DNA of 14,644 nucleotides from the NCBI GenBank assembly GCA_030640695.1, contig DAOWIX010000188.1, forward strand, positions 1 through 14,644, written 5' to 3'. Below are positions 7,901 to 14,644 of this stretch, piece by piece. The position numbers and the translations under genes are program-made. Origin of the DNA: Deltaproteobacteria bacterium. GTDB lineage: Bacteria > Desulfobacterota > Anaeroferrophillalia > Anaeroferrophillales > Tharpellaceae. Position 1 is the stretch's first letter. Every line of letters begins with the position of its first letter. The notes under the pieces are model-generated. The model made no database searches. It saw only the letters and a list, made by a program, of their open reading frames with translations, and had not been told where the DNA came from.

Positions 7901-8049
7901 AAAGAGGTGCTGACTTTTACAGAAGGAGGGCTGATATAGGGGTATTGGTCCACAGGTAAAGTGAAGAGCGAAACCAACCCGACAAGGGTAATTATGATGG
8001 ATACAACTGCCGCGCTGACCGGTCTGCGTATAAAAAAATGAGCAATCAT
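4906..8049 (-). CDS. RND multidrug efflux transporter, HAE1 (AcrB/MexB) family
   Basis: This 1047-residue inner-membrane pump has the usual HAE1 length and exports substrates using proton influx. It starts with the family N terminus HFFIRRPV. The proton-relay residues are intact: Asp409 and Asp410 in IGIVVDDAI (membrane helix 4), Lys938 in GLAAKNS (helix 10), and Arg968, Arg970 and Thr975 in RFRPIMMTS. Two large periplasmic loops, about residues 30-335 and 565-870, form the porter and docking domains. ATG 8047-8049 overlaps the adaptor stop in an ATGA junction. The C terminus overlaps the outer-membrane factor start. Substrates cannot be read from the sequence; drugs, bile salts, solvents or dyes are usual for the family. 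Confidence 0.96.
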   Translation of the reverse strand: MIAHFFIRRPVSAAVVSIIITLVGLVSLFTLPVDQYPYISPPSVKVSTSFPGATAITAAESVATPIEQELNGTPNMLYMRSSSSKSGSVGITITFDVGTDPDMAAVDVQNRAKQADSNLPTDVMQEGVNVDKESAVELLKMALTSTEAKYDDVYLSNYASINIESALRRIPGVGRTRNTGARSYSMRIWLRPDLMASHSLTTNDVIDAIREQNAEAAAGSLGSQPNKKNISLSYPITTQGRLTQASEFKDIIVRADPSGAMIRLRDIARVELETSAYTLESKLDGKAAAILQVYLTPGANALKVASKVKKVMANLATGFPQGIEWQIWYDGSSFIKAAILEVLKTFAAALILVMLVVYLFLQNWRATLIPALAVPVSIIGTFAAMSALGFTINTVNLLALVLAIGIVVDDAIVVVEGVERIMVEEGVDAATATARAMTELTAPLVATSLVLAAVFVPVAFLPGISGILYREFAVSITVSVLISTIVAMTLSPALCAILMDGQSQSSSGWLKHLFARFNRWLDHGSNRYTQIVAWTLKRYKRTLLCFLVILIGTFFLFKYLPSSFMPAEDQGRFFVDLELPDGASVNRSKKIADRAQILVQQHPAVAHVFSLAGESKRSGGNEADSTLEVILKDWPERTDYKVDRVIKELQPELEKILETKTRLFKPSAVAGLGNSNGVELILQDRSGTNWHQLQDIAQQLIHQVQQHPAVNNMSTDFKAEIPLYELKVDRSLAKAIGVPLADIYSTMRTFTGSSNVNDFNLFGRVYKVKVQAEGEYRDRPAAIKSYYVRSNSGDMVPISTLADLDFTTGPSSVIRYNMFTGAGMVAEPNPGYSTGDVIAVINETAKEVLPPGVGYEWTGLTFQEMRSSGQIGIAMTMALIFVFLFLAALYESWVIPLAVLVIAPIAMLGALLAAWMGGLENNLFVQIAFITLIGLAAKNSILIVERCNALYMQGTSAVESALQAAKQRFRPIMMTSVSFILGVMPLVISGGPGSLSRKSMSIPILGGMILATSLGIVFVPLFFVTLSRFIRIKPTLKENREGIQNDV

Positions 8050-9290
8050 TCTCCGCTGCCTTTTTTGTCGGAGTTTGCGGAGCTCGGAGTAGATTTCTCC
8101 AGTAGCGCAGCTTTCTCTTCCTCTACACGTTTGCCATAATTTTCTGCACTGATAGTGCGGATGCGCTGGCCGTGTCTAACTTTGTGCATTCCCTCAGAGA
8201 TGATTTCCTCACCTGCCGCGAGCCCTGAATCGACCACAACATCCTCTTCGTGGCGAGCTCCCGTAACGATAAATCGGCGCTCGGCAGTTCCATCAGGCAT
8301 AGCGACCATCACATAGGTTCCACCCTGCTCTACCTGGATCATTTTTTCGTGAATGATGACAGCCTTAGAGATGATGTCTAATACCAGTTTTACTTGCGTG
8401 TGCTGGCCTGGTAATAACTCCCGATCAGGATTGGGAACTGAGGCTCGTACGGCAAAGGTTCCGGTCTTGGGATCTAATTGTGGATCGGTAAAATTAACCT
8501 CACCCAAATAGTGATATTCGCTGTTATCGGGAAGGGTTATATTTACCTTGCCCTCAACTGCCTTACCCTTTTCTTCCAGTTTGCGCTGTTCTTCGTAGCC
8601 GGCTTTACGCTGGCGGGCATGGAGGTAATCGAGGGCCGACATGTGGAATTGGACAAACATGGGGTCAACTCGTTTAACTGTAGTGAGCAGGGATTCGCCA
8701 CCGCTGCCCACCAGGGCTCCCAGCTCTACGCGGGTTGCCCCAACCAGACCGGCAATCGGGGCATGGACATCAGTATATTCCATCTCCAGTTCAGCTTCAT
8801 GAAGTTCAGCCGCGGCCGCAGCCAGGCCTGCTTGAGCTTGTTCCTGGGCCGACAGAGCATCGTCCAGATCGAGCTGGCTGGCGGCATCCTGTTTATACAA
8901 TGGTTCCAGGCGGGCGACATCTCGTTGGGATTTTGCTAACTGAGCCTGGGCCCTCTCAGTGTTGGCTTGAAGACGTTTGACTCGCGCTTTATAGGGTCGG
9001 TTATCGATGCGATAGAGAAGTTTACCTTCCTCAACCAAACTGCCTTCGGTAAAAGCCACCTCTTCGATAAAGCCGTTGACTCGAGCTCTTACTTGAATGT
9101 CAAGAGATGCCTGGGTAGTGCCTATGTAAACGCCATGAATGGGGAAATCTTTTTGTTGGGCCGGCTCTACTACAACTTCTATAGGGTCGGCTGGGGGTGG
9201 GGGTGGTTTGTCGCAACTCCAGAGAAAGGTTGTCAATAGAGCGATGATAAGGAGAACAACTACCCTGTTTTTCTGCGTCAGACTTGGCAT
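8046..9290 (-). CDS. RND periplasmic adaptor (membrane fusion protein), AcrA/MexA-like lipoprotein
   Basis: This 414-residue adaptor links the inner-membrane pump to the outer-membrane duct. A signal segment ends in FLWSC with Cys26 as probable lipidation site (Trp at -2 is unusual for a lipobox), followed by a short poly-proline linker. Then come the first lipoyl half (VRARVNGFIEEV), an alpha-helical hairpin rich in Ala, Gln and Glu (about 98-170), the second lipoyl half (IAGLVGATRVELGALV), a beta-barrel with the DPKTGTFAVRA motif, and a membrane-proximal domain. The tail is charged and low in complexity. I chose ATG 9288-9290 because AGAGG lies about 10 bases upstream; the longer reading from TTG 9317 or ATG 9314 has no ribosome site. 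First gene of the three-gene operon. A TATAAT (minus strand, 9354-9359) lies upstream but lacks a clear -35. Confidence 0.94.
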   Translation of the reverse strand: MPSLTQKNRVVVLLIIALLTTFLWSCDKPPPPPADPIEVVVEPAQQKDFPIHGVYIGTTQASLDIQVRARVNGFIEEVAFTEGSLVEEGKLLYRIDNRPYKARVKRLQANTERAQAQLAKSQRDVARLEPLYKQDAASQLDLDDALSAQEQAQAGLAAAAAELHEAELEMEYTDVHAPIAGLVGATRVELGALVGSGGESLLTTVKRVDPMFVQFHMSALDYLHARQRKAGYEEQRKLEEKGKAVEGKVNITLPDNSEYHYLGEVNFTDPQLDPKTGTFAVRASVPNPDRELLPGQHTQVKLVLDIISKAVIIHEKMIQVEQGGTYVMVAMPDGTAERRFIVTGARHEEDVVVDSGLAAGEEIISEGMHKVRHGQRIRTISAENYGKRVEEEKAALLEKSTPSSANSDKKGSGE

Positions 9291-9365
9291 AGAGAAGATA
9301 CCTCTGGGATTCATCAATGTTTATATTTCGGTCAGGTACTATTTTATTTTAAGATTATAGAGTTG

Positions 9366-10337
9366 TTAAAAGTCGAGGCCCATACGGCCGTAGTAGATTA
9401 AATCGTAATACATTTCGCCCTCAATACTCTTGTCACTTTCACTCTCATATTCATGCTCGAAACCGAGCTCAATGCCCAGGCCGCGGAAAAAATTAAGATC
9501 GATTTTCCATTTCCCCTGAACCCAGGTTCGGTATTCACCAAAGTTATGAAGAGCTGGATAGATTATAAATTGGCTTGAAAGGGAGTGGTTTTTCAGAGAT
9601 GATGGTTCCCAAATCCACTCCAGACCGATCTGGCCTTCGGGGTCGAACTCATTTTCCGTACCCCAGGTGCGGCTCGCGCCAAGACCCAAACGGCCGCTTA
9701 ATTCAAGCTGTTCATCGCGGTAAAAATCGTAACCGCGGCCGCCGGAAAGTGAGACCCGGTTTTCCCAGGATTTGAAAGAGTCATACTCGTAACGGAAATA
9801 ACCGTAGTAGAACCATTCCGATTCGGGCAGGAGCCAGTCACGGACAAAATTGATATGGCCTTTACTGGTGTCTTTCTTGCGATCTTCAGTTTCATAATAG
9901 TAGGCTGCCGAGAGAACCAGGCGGTCGGCCTCATCTCGATACGAGGCATCAAGGCCAAAGCTTAAATCGAAACTCGTATCGTTGCCCTTTTCACCTTTTA
10001 TGCCCAGAGCAAATCTGCGGGTCCAGCCTTCGAGAAAACTGGAGCCGAATAGGCCCGGTAGTTTAGGGACAATTTTTGCCGATTCGGCCGTGATCTCGGG
10101 CGCTATTGAGGTTTTAGAAGGCCCGGGTTCGCGGCTGATCTGATTCTTGGGGATATTTAGAACTCCGAGAACGGGATGGTGCAATACAATCTCTTTTTCG
10201 TTTTCACTGACAACTTCACCGGAAAACTGATCACCATTTTGCAGTGTGATAACCGTTGCCTCGGCTGCAATGATTGTAAACATCTGAGATATCAGAAAAA
10301 ACAATCCCAGAAAAATTTTTATCTGCCAACTCATCAT
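9366..10337 (-). CDS. DUF481-type outer-membrane beta-barrel protein
   Basis: This 323-residue protein has an N-terminal signal peptide (hydrophobic to about residue 22, likely cut near IIAAEA). A short beta-rich module follows (VITLQNGDQFSGEVVSENE, about 28-70), as seen in several DUF481 proteins. The C-terminal 210 residues are a barrel of alternating aromatic and polar strands (WFYYGYFRYEYDSF, YDFYRDEQLELSGRLGLGA) matching DUF481 (YdiY-like salt-induced proteins). The last residue is Phe (MGLDF), the usual signal for outer-membrane assembly. Start is ATG 10335-10337, with a second ATG next to it; no clear ribosome site is visible. It lies 54 bases downstream of the SYLF gene and 75 upstream of the adaptor start. 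The function of the family is not established. Confidence 0.8.
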   Translation of the reverse strand: MMSWQIKIFLGLFFLISQMFTIIAAEATVITLQNGDQFSGEVVSENEKEIVLHHPVLGVLNIPKNQISREPGPSKTSIAPEITAESAKIVPKLPGLFGSSFLEGWTRRFALGIKGEKGNDTSFDLSFGLDASYRDEADRLVLSAAYYYETEDRKKDTSKGHINFVRDWLLPESEWFYYGYFRYEYDSFKSWENRVSLSGGRGYDFYRDEQLELSGRLGLGASRTWGTENEFDPEGQIGLEWIWEPSSLKNHSLSSQFIIYPALHNFGEYRTWVQGKWKIDLNFFRGLGIELGFEHEYESESDKSIEGEMYYDLIYYGRMGLDF

Positions 10338-10343
10338 AGTTGT

Positions 10344-10366
10344 AAAAAAATAAGTTAAACTTACTT
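10344..10366 (-). terminator. Weak candidate terminator after the SYLF gene
   Basis: On the minus strand AAGTAAG and CTTATTT can pair around a five-base loop (one G-T wobble) and are followed by a run of T. The stem is AT-rich and contains a single G-C pair, so termination would be weak. It sits in the 54-base gap between the SYLF stop and the DUF481 start and could separate the two units or only reduce read-through. Confidence 0.3.
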
Positions 10367-10391
10367 GCGGGTATAGTGCTGTTTTTAAAGA

Positions 10392-10967
10392 CTATAACGC
10401 CTTGAAGGTGAATTTCTGGCCTCCGACTGAGGCTTCATACATCAGGCCGCCTCGGGTATGGATGAAAATAGCCATGCCGCTGACGTAACTTGAGCCCAGT
10501 TGCTGGCCGCTGGCCGGGCCGGAACTGACCCCGGCGGTTCGGCCTTTGGTGCCGGCCTGGGCTTGAGCTCCAGCCGTAATCGCAACAGCTGAGGCTTTGG
10601 CATTTAAAGAGAAAGTGCCGCTGGTAAACTCCCGGTAAGCCCGTTCATCCTCGAAAAAAACGATCTCGCTGTAGGCCTGGCCTCCGAGCTGAAAACCGAT
10701 TGAGAGCTGGCTTAGAGAGGTGTTTCCGGTAAGTTTATCGCCTTTATAGGCTTGGCCTTTACCAAAGGCCCCACCAATGCCGATACCGCCCTTACCGATG
10801 GTCGGAAAAATGGCATAACCATAAGCGTGATTAAAATAGTTTTGCGCCTCAGGCGAAGCCTTAAAGCGCTCAGTTGCGGTGGCATAGCTGTCTGGTTCTG
10901 CCGCAAAAGTTAGTGTTGACAATAATAAGAGTGTAGCAATCAGCGCCACAAAACGTAAATATCGCAT
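10392..10967 (-). CDS. Secreted SYLF-domain (Ysc84) lipid-binding protein
   Basis: This 191-residue protein carries a cleavable signal peptide (LIATLLLLSTLTFA, cut before or near AEPDSY), so it acts in the periplasm or envelope. The mature part is nearly all SYLF/Ysc84 domain: YGYAIFPTIGKGGIGIGGAFGKGQAY, then SIGFQLGGQAYSEIVFF, then a Gly/Ala-rich segment and GLMYEASVGGQKFTF. In eukaryotes such domains bind phosphoinositides; in bacteria the role is unclear. ATG 10965-10967 has a strong AGAGGA ribosome site 7-8 bases upstream. It follows the glycine-zipper lipoprotein by about 95 bases on the same strand, and they may be co-transcribed. Confidence 0.88.
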   Translation of the reverse strand: MRYLRFVALIATLLLLSTLTFAAEPDSYATATERFKASPEAQNYFNHAYGYAIFPTIGKGGIGIGGAFGKGQAYKGDKLTGNTSLSQLSIGFQLGGQAYSEIVFFEDERAYREFTSGTFSLNAKASAVAITAGAQAQAGTKGRTAGVSSGPASGQQLGSSYVSGMAIFIHTRGGLMYEASVGGQKFTFKAL

Positions 10968-11040
10968 AGTTTTTTCCTCTTTCTTAAGGACTATTTGGAA
11001 TCAAAATATTTGACAATTTTCTTATGTCGAGGTTAGATTT

Positions 11041-11068
11041 ACCACTGACCACTGACCACTGTCTACTG
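11041..11068. repeat. Heptamer tandem repeat (ACCACTG) overlapping a gene end
   Basis: ACCACTG occurs three times without a gap (11041-11047, 11048-11054, 11055-11061) and is followed by a degenerate copy TCTACTG (11062-11068). The stop codon of the glycine-zipper lipoprotein (minus strand, 11063-11065) lies in the degenerate copy, so the array begins at the gene end and extends downstream. Confidence 0.8.
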
Positions 11069-11533
11069 TCTCACCCGCCAGGTTCCATCGCCACTCTGCA
11101 ACAGCCGAACCCGGTCGCCGACTCGATAGTAACCTTCCTGTTCCTGGACTACGGCCATCAAGCGGCCATTATCAAGTTCGATGGTGAATTCCATACCGGC
11201 TTTGGTCGTTGATCCTTTTTCTATGGCCGAGCCCGCTGCCGCTCCGACCAGAGCTCCAGCCACAGCTGCCAGTGTACTCCCTCTTCCCGATCCGATAGTA
11301 CTGCCCGCAACCCCCCCGGCGATTCCGCCGACAACAGTTCCGGCTCCAGAGCTGGAACCCTCGATGGTCACCTCGCGAAGCTCAATGATGGTGCCGTAGT
11401 AGACACTTAAAGATCTTTGCGCTTGGCCTTGGCTGTAGACTCGACCAGATTGGCTGGTTCCGCAACCGTAGAGTGTGAAAAAGGTGCTGACCAAGGCTAA
11501 AAGTAGTATTTTGCTGGTTAATTGTCGTTTCAT
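11063..11533 (-). CDS. Glycine-zipper outer-membrane lipoprotein (SlyB/17-kDa antigen-like)
   Basis: This 156-residue lipoprotein has a signal peptide ending in LYGC (Cys24 lipidated). Its centre is a glycine zipper, GGIAGGVAGSTIGSG and GALVGAAAGSAIEKG, which forms a two-helix membrane-associated hairpin in 2TM/Rick_17kDa-type proteins. The C-terminal part (EFTIELDNGRLMAVVQE to GDGTWRVRQ) is a small beta module as in SlyB-like proteins. Start ATG 11531-11533 follows a perfect GGAGG by five bases; an in-frame ATG at 11545 would overlap that ribosome site and is rejected. A strong promoter lies just upstream. Likely role is outer-membrane integrity or stress response, by analogy only. Confidence 0.88.
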   Translation of the reverse strand: MKRQLTSKILLLALVSTFFTLYGCGTSQSGRVYSQGQAQRSLSVYYGTIIELREVTIEGSSSGAGTVVGGIAGGVAGSTIGSGRGSTLAAVAGALVGAAAGSAIEKGSTTKAGMEFTIELDNGRLMAVVQEQEGYYRVGDRVRLLQSGDGTWRVRQ

Positions 11534-11574
11534 TGTTGCCTCCATTTTATGTTAAATAAAACCCTAACAGTATA

Positions 11575-11603
11575 CTTATAGTAAGACGTTTGCAGGTTGT
11601 CAA
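11575..11603 (-). promoter_or_regulatory. Strong sigma-70-like promoter of the glycine-zipper lipoprotein gene
   Basis: On the minus strand a perfect TTGACA (11598-11603) is followed after 17 bases by TATAAG (11575-11580), five of six in the -10 consensus. Transcription should start near 11568, about 35 bases before ATG 11533. The promoter separates this gene from the upstream pump gene and probably also drives the SYLF gene. Confidence 0.75.
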
Positions 11604-11617
11604 GAATTATCATTAGG
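11599..11617 (-). promoter_or_regulatory. Fur-box-like site over the -35 box
   Basis: The minus-strand 19-mer CCTAATGATAATTCTTGAC matches the classic Fur consensus at 13 of 19 positions by my alignment, including a perfect GATAAT, but its third hexamer is poor. It overlaps the -35 box, the position expected for repression. AT-rich promoter DNA can match by chance. Confidence 0.2.
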
Positions 11618-11700
11618 TATTTTGTGCAATATATAAATCGTATTGACGTTTTGCACTCATTGTTCGGCTCTGTAAAATCAAATTTTTCGATTTATCTTAA

Positions 11701-14644
11701 CTAAAGGCTTTCCCGGTTTCTGACCTCTTCTTCGACATTGACGACTTTTTCACGCATGGTTTCAAGCAGGACATAGACTACCGGAACCAGAAGGGTCGAG
11801 ATAAAGCAGGCTGCGACCATGCCGCCTAAGACGACAGTACCGATCGATTTCATGGTCATGGCTCCGGCGCCGCTGGCAAAGGCTAGCGGGATGACGCCAA
11901 AGACAAAAGAGAGGATCGTCATCATGATGGCGCGAAAACGCAGGGTTGCGGCATTTAAGGCAGCATCGATAATTGATTGGCCCTGCTCTCTGAGATCCTT
12001 GGCAAATTCAACGATTAAAATCGCATTCTTACAGGAGAGGCCGATCAAAAGAACAAGGCCGATCTGGGCGAAAAGATTATTGTCGAGGCCGGTAAAACGC
12101 AGGGCCAGAAGGGCGCCAAGCATAACCAGAGGAACCGAAATCAAGATCATTATCGGCAGAATCCAGCTCTCATACTGAGCACATAAAACCAGATAGACGA
12201 CAATCAAGGCAAAAGCGAAGACAAAGATCTGGGCGTTACCGGCGAGGCGCTCCTGATAAGACATTCCGGACCAGTCAAGGCCAAAGGTTTTATCCGCCGG
12301 TAGAACCCGTTCCGCAATCTCCTCCATTGCAGCCATCGCCTGTCCCGAGCTGTAGCCTGGCGCAGCGGTCCCGTTAATCTGGAGTGAACGATACATATTG
12401 TAGTGAGCCAGGTTCTGGGGTCCGGTTTTGAAGCTGACGCTGATCAGGGCTCCCAGTGGTACCATGGCCCCGTGGCGGTTGCGGACAAAAAGTTTGTCGA
12501 CATCTCTAGGTGAGCTGCGGAAATCTTTGGCCGCCTGGAGATAAACCCGGAAAACTTTGCCGAATTTGGTGAAATCATTGACGTAGACCGATCCGAAATA
12601 GACCTGCATAGTGGTAAAGAGTTCAGCCATGTCAACATCTAAAGCGTTTAATTTCTTGCGGTCAATATCGACTGCCAGAGTCGGGTAATTGGGGGCATAG
12701 GTTGTATAAGCCATGCCGATTCGAGGGTCTTTGTTGGCTTCGGCAATAAGTTTGTGGGCATGGGCGACAAAGGTGTTTATGTCACCGGCCAGGTAGTCCT
12801 GGAGGCGGAGATCGAAACCGCCGACCGTGCCGAGGCCGGGAATTCCGGGCAGGTTAAAGGCCACAACCCGGGCTTCAGTAATTGCGGCGCCCATTTTGTT
12901 GATCTGGGCGATAATGGCTTGGGCTGTAAGCTTAGGAGATTGTCGTTCCTCCCAGTGTTTAAGCGTAATGAAACCAACACCGGCGCTACTGTCTAGGGTG
13001 GCGGTCAGAATGTTGTAGCCATCAATCATGATGAGGTCGGAAATCCCGGGAATCTTTAGGATATCTTTCTCAATCTCCTGACGGATGTCAACGGTACGTT
13101 CAATTGCGGTTCCCGGTTTCAGGTTGAGCATCACCAGAAAAGCGCCCTTGTCCTCCTGCGGTACAAAGCCGGTCGGCGTTATCGTAAAGATATACCAGGT
13201 TGCGACTAAAAGCCCGGCAAAAACCAGAACCACAAGCCAGCGCAATTTGATCAGGAGGCGGACAAGTTTTGCGTAAAGCTTAGTCAGACGGTCAAAAAAT
13301 TGATCGAAAAGGTGAAAAAGGATGAATTTATCCTGGCCCTCCGGCCGTCTTCTGATAATGATTGCGGCGAGTGCTGGTGACAGGGTCATGGCGTTCAAGG
13401 ATGAGATCATAACCGCAAAACTGATGGTCAGAGAAAACTGCTGATAGATTGATCCGGTGAGTCCCGGCATCATTGAAACCGGCACAAAAACGGCGACCAG
13501 AACCAGGGTCGTGGCGATAATCGGGCCGATCAATTCAAGCATGGTTTTTTTGACGACCTGGGGGATTGTCAGATCGCGATCTTCTTCCATAATTCTTTCA
13601 ATATTTTCAACTACTAAAATAACATCGTCAACAACAATGCCGATCGCCAGAATGAGGCCGAAGAGGGTCAGGAAATTGATCGAGAAACCGGCTATCTGCA
13701 TGATCCCAAAGGTACCGATCAAAGAGACCGGAATGGCGACCGAAGCGATTATCGTCGGTCGCCATGAACCTAAGAAGATAAAGACAATCAAGACCACCAG
13801 AAGAATCGCTATAAAGAGATTGGTGACCACATTTTCAATCGCGACTTCAACAAACAGGGTGGTGTCATAGGGGATTGAGGCTTTGACGCCATCAGGAAAG
13901 CGCGCCTCTAATATTTTAAGTTTAGCGGCGACCTGTTTTTTGATCTCAAGCGAGTTTGAACCCGGTAGCTGGGAAATGCTGATGGTAGCGGCCGGTTTCT
14001 GGTTAAGCCGGGCATTCCATTCGTATTTTTCTGAACCAAGCTCGATCCGGGCGACATCTCTCAGGTAAACCAGACTGCCGTCAGTGCCGGTTTTGATGAC
14101 AATATCGGCAAACTCTTTGACCTGTTCGAGCTGGCCTTTAGTGGTTAATGTAAATTCTATCTGCTGATCCCTGAAGGTTGGTGGCGCTCCGATTTTGCCG
14201 AGGGCGGCCTGACGGTTCTGGGATTTTATCGCAGCCATGATCTCGGCCGGACTCAAACCCATCGATTTTATACGATCAGGATCAAGCCAGATGCGTATCG
14301 CATATTTTTTTTCGCCCAGAATCTCGGCTTTGCCGACGCCCTTGATGCGCCTCAACTCGTCGACAACATTCAGGTTGGCAAAATTATTAAGAAAACTTTC
14401 ATCGTAACGCTCATCGCCGCTAATTGCCACAAAACAGACAATGGCCGGCGATTTCTTGTCGACAACGACACCCTGTTGGGTCACCTCCGAGGGTAGTTGT
14501 GGGGTTGCCATCGAGACCCTGTTCTGAACATCGACGGCTGCGATGTCGAGATCGTAACCCGGTTCAAAGTAGATGTTAATGGTTGCCGTACCGGAACTGG
14601 TACTAGACGAATCCATATAAATCATGCCGTTGACGCCGTTGATC
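11701..14644 (-). CDS. Second RND efflux transporter, HAE1 (AcrB) family, 5' end outside window
   Basis: About 980 residues are visible; the frame is open to the right edge (INGVNG precedes the first in-window Met at 14625), so roughly the first 70 residues, including membrane helix 1, lie outside. It contains the porter-domain start (MIYMDSSSTSSGTATINIYF), the helix-4 aspartate pair in AIGIVVDDVI (codons about 13624-13629), Lys in GLSCKNAILIVEF and the RFRAIMMT block, so the proton relay is intact. It aligns along its length with the other pump in this window but differs at many positions, so it is a paralogue and not a recent duplicate. No adaptor or outer-membrane factor follows on its 3' side; an adaptor may lie upstream, beyond the edge. 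It may share the outer-membrane factor at 3492-4913. Confidence 0.95.
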   Translation of the reverse strand, partial: INGVNGMIYMDSSSTSSGTATINIYFEPGYDLDIAAVDVQNRVSMATPQLPSEVTQQGVVVDKKSPAIVCFVAISGDERYDESFLNNFANLNVVDELRRIKGVGKAEILGEKKYAIRIWLDPDRIKSMGLSPAEIMAAIKSQNRQAALGKIGAPPTFRDQQIEFTLTTKGQLEQVKEFADIVIKTGTDGSLVYLRDVARIELGSEKYEWNARLNQKPAATISISQLPGSNSLEIKKQVAAKLKILEARFPDGVKASIPYDTTLFVEVAIENVVTNLFIAILLVVLIVFIFLGSWRPTIIASVAIPVSLIGTFGIMQIAGFSINFLTLFGLILAIGIVVDDVILVVENIERIMEEDRDLTIPQVVKKTMLELIGPIIATTLVLVAVFVPVSMMPGLTGSIYQQFSLTISFAVMISSLNAMTLSPALAAIIIRRRPEGQDKFILFHLFDQFFDRLTKLYAKLVRLLIKLRWLVVLVFAGLLVATWYIFTITPTGFVPQEDKGAFLVMLNLKPGTAIERTVDIRQEIEKDILKIPGISDLIMIDGYNILTATLDSSAGVGFITLKHWEERQSPKLTAQAIIAQINKMGAAITEARVVAFNLPGIPGLGTVGGFDLRLQDYLAGDINTFVAHAHKLIAEANKDPRIGMAYTTYAPNYPTLAVDIDRKKLNALDVDMAELFTTMQVYFGSVYVNDFTKFGKVFRVYLQAAKDFRSSPRDVDKLFVRNRHGAMVPLGALISVSFKTGPQNLAHYNMYRSLQINGTAAPGYSSGQAMAAMEEIAERVLPADKTFGLDWSGMSYQERLAGNAQIFVFAFALIVVYLVLCAQYESWILPIMILISVPLVMLGALLALRFTGLDNNLFAQIGLVLLIGLSCKNAILIVEFAKDLREQGQSIIDAALNAATLRFRAIMMTILSFVFGVIPLAFASGAGAMTMKSIGTVVLGGMVAACFISTLLVPVVYVLLETMREKVVNVEEEVRNRESL

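Noticed and set aside
11001..11013. Palindrome TCAAAATATTTGA upstream of the SYLF gene
   Set aside because: Short and AT-rich in an AT-rich leader; it may be an operator, but chance is a sufficient explanation and no clear promoter fits around it.
11675..11693. AAATC/GATTT inverted repeat after the second pump as a terminator
   Set aside because: The stem is only five mostly A-T pairs with a nine-base loop and no real T-run; too weak to call.

Overview
The window comes from a Gram-negative bacterium: it encodes two RND pumps, an outer-membrane efflux lipoprotein, a beta-barrel protein and lipoproteins with lipoboxes. The mix of HAE1-type pumps, an archaeal-type ATPase and MNT/HEPN toxin-antitoxin remnants would fit Desulfobacterota (former Deltaproteobacteria), but that is an inference from gene style, not a firm assignment. 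No rRNA, tRNA, CRISPR array, transposase or integrase was seen.

Left part (1-3491) is an untidy accessory region. A plus-strand membrane-anchored alpha/beta-hydrolase (Abhydrolase_9 family) is split by a one-base frameshift near 684-690 and has no good start codon. Beyond it lies a minus-strand AAA+ (archaeal ATPase_2 type) gene, flanked on both sides by plus-strand debris of an MNT/HEPN toxin-antitoxin module. The end of a HEPN protein, with in-frame stops, is at 1830-1964. The end of an MNT nucleotidyltransferase overlapping the beginning of a HEPN protein is at 3200-3491. The ATPase promoter region carries three 15-bp direct repeats, each with an operator-like palindromic core.

Middle part (3492-9290) is a compact minus-strand operon for a tripartite efflux pump, in transcription order periplasmic adaptor lipoprotein, HAE1 RND transporter, NodT-type outer-membrane factor. 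The genes overlap by 4 and 8 bases, indicating translational coupling.

Right part (9366-14644) continues on the minus strand. A second HAE1 RND transporter runs off the right edge. After it come three cell-envelope genes: a glycine-zipper lipoprotein with a strong sigma-70-like promoter, a secreted SYLF (Ysc84) protein, and a DUF481 outer-membrane beta-barrel protein. The second pump has no outer-membrane factor gene just downstream, so it may share the one in the middle operon.

The efflux and envelope genes look intact and conventional. The least ordinary parts are the eroded, out-of-order MNT/HEPN fragments around the ATPase and the repeat array in its promoter.
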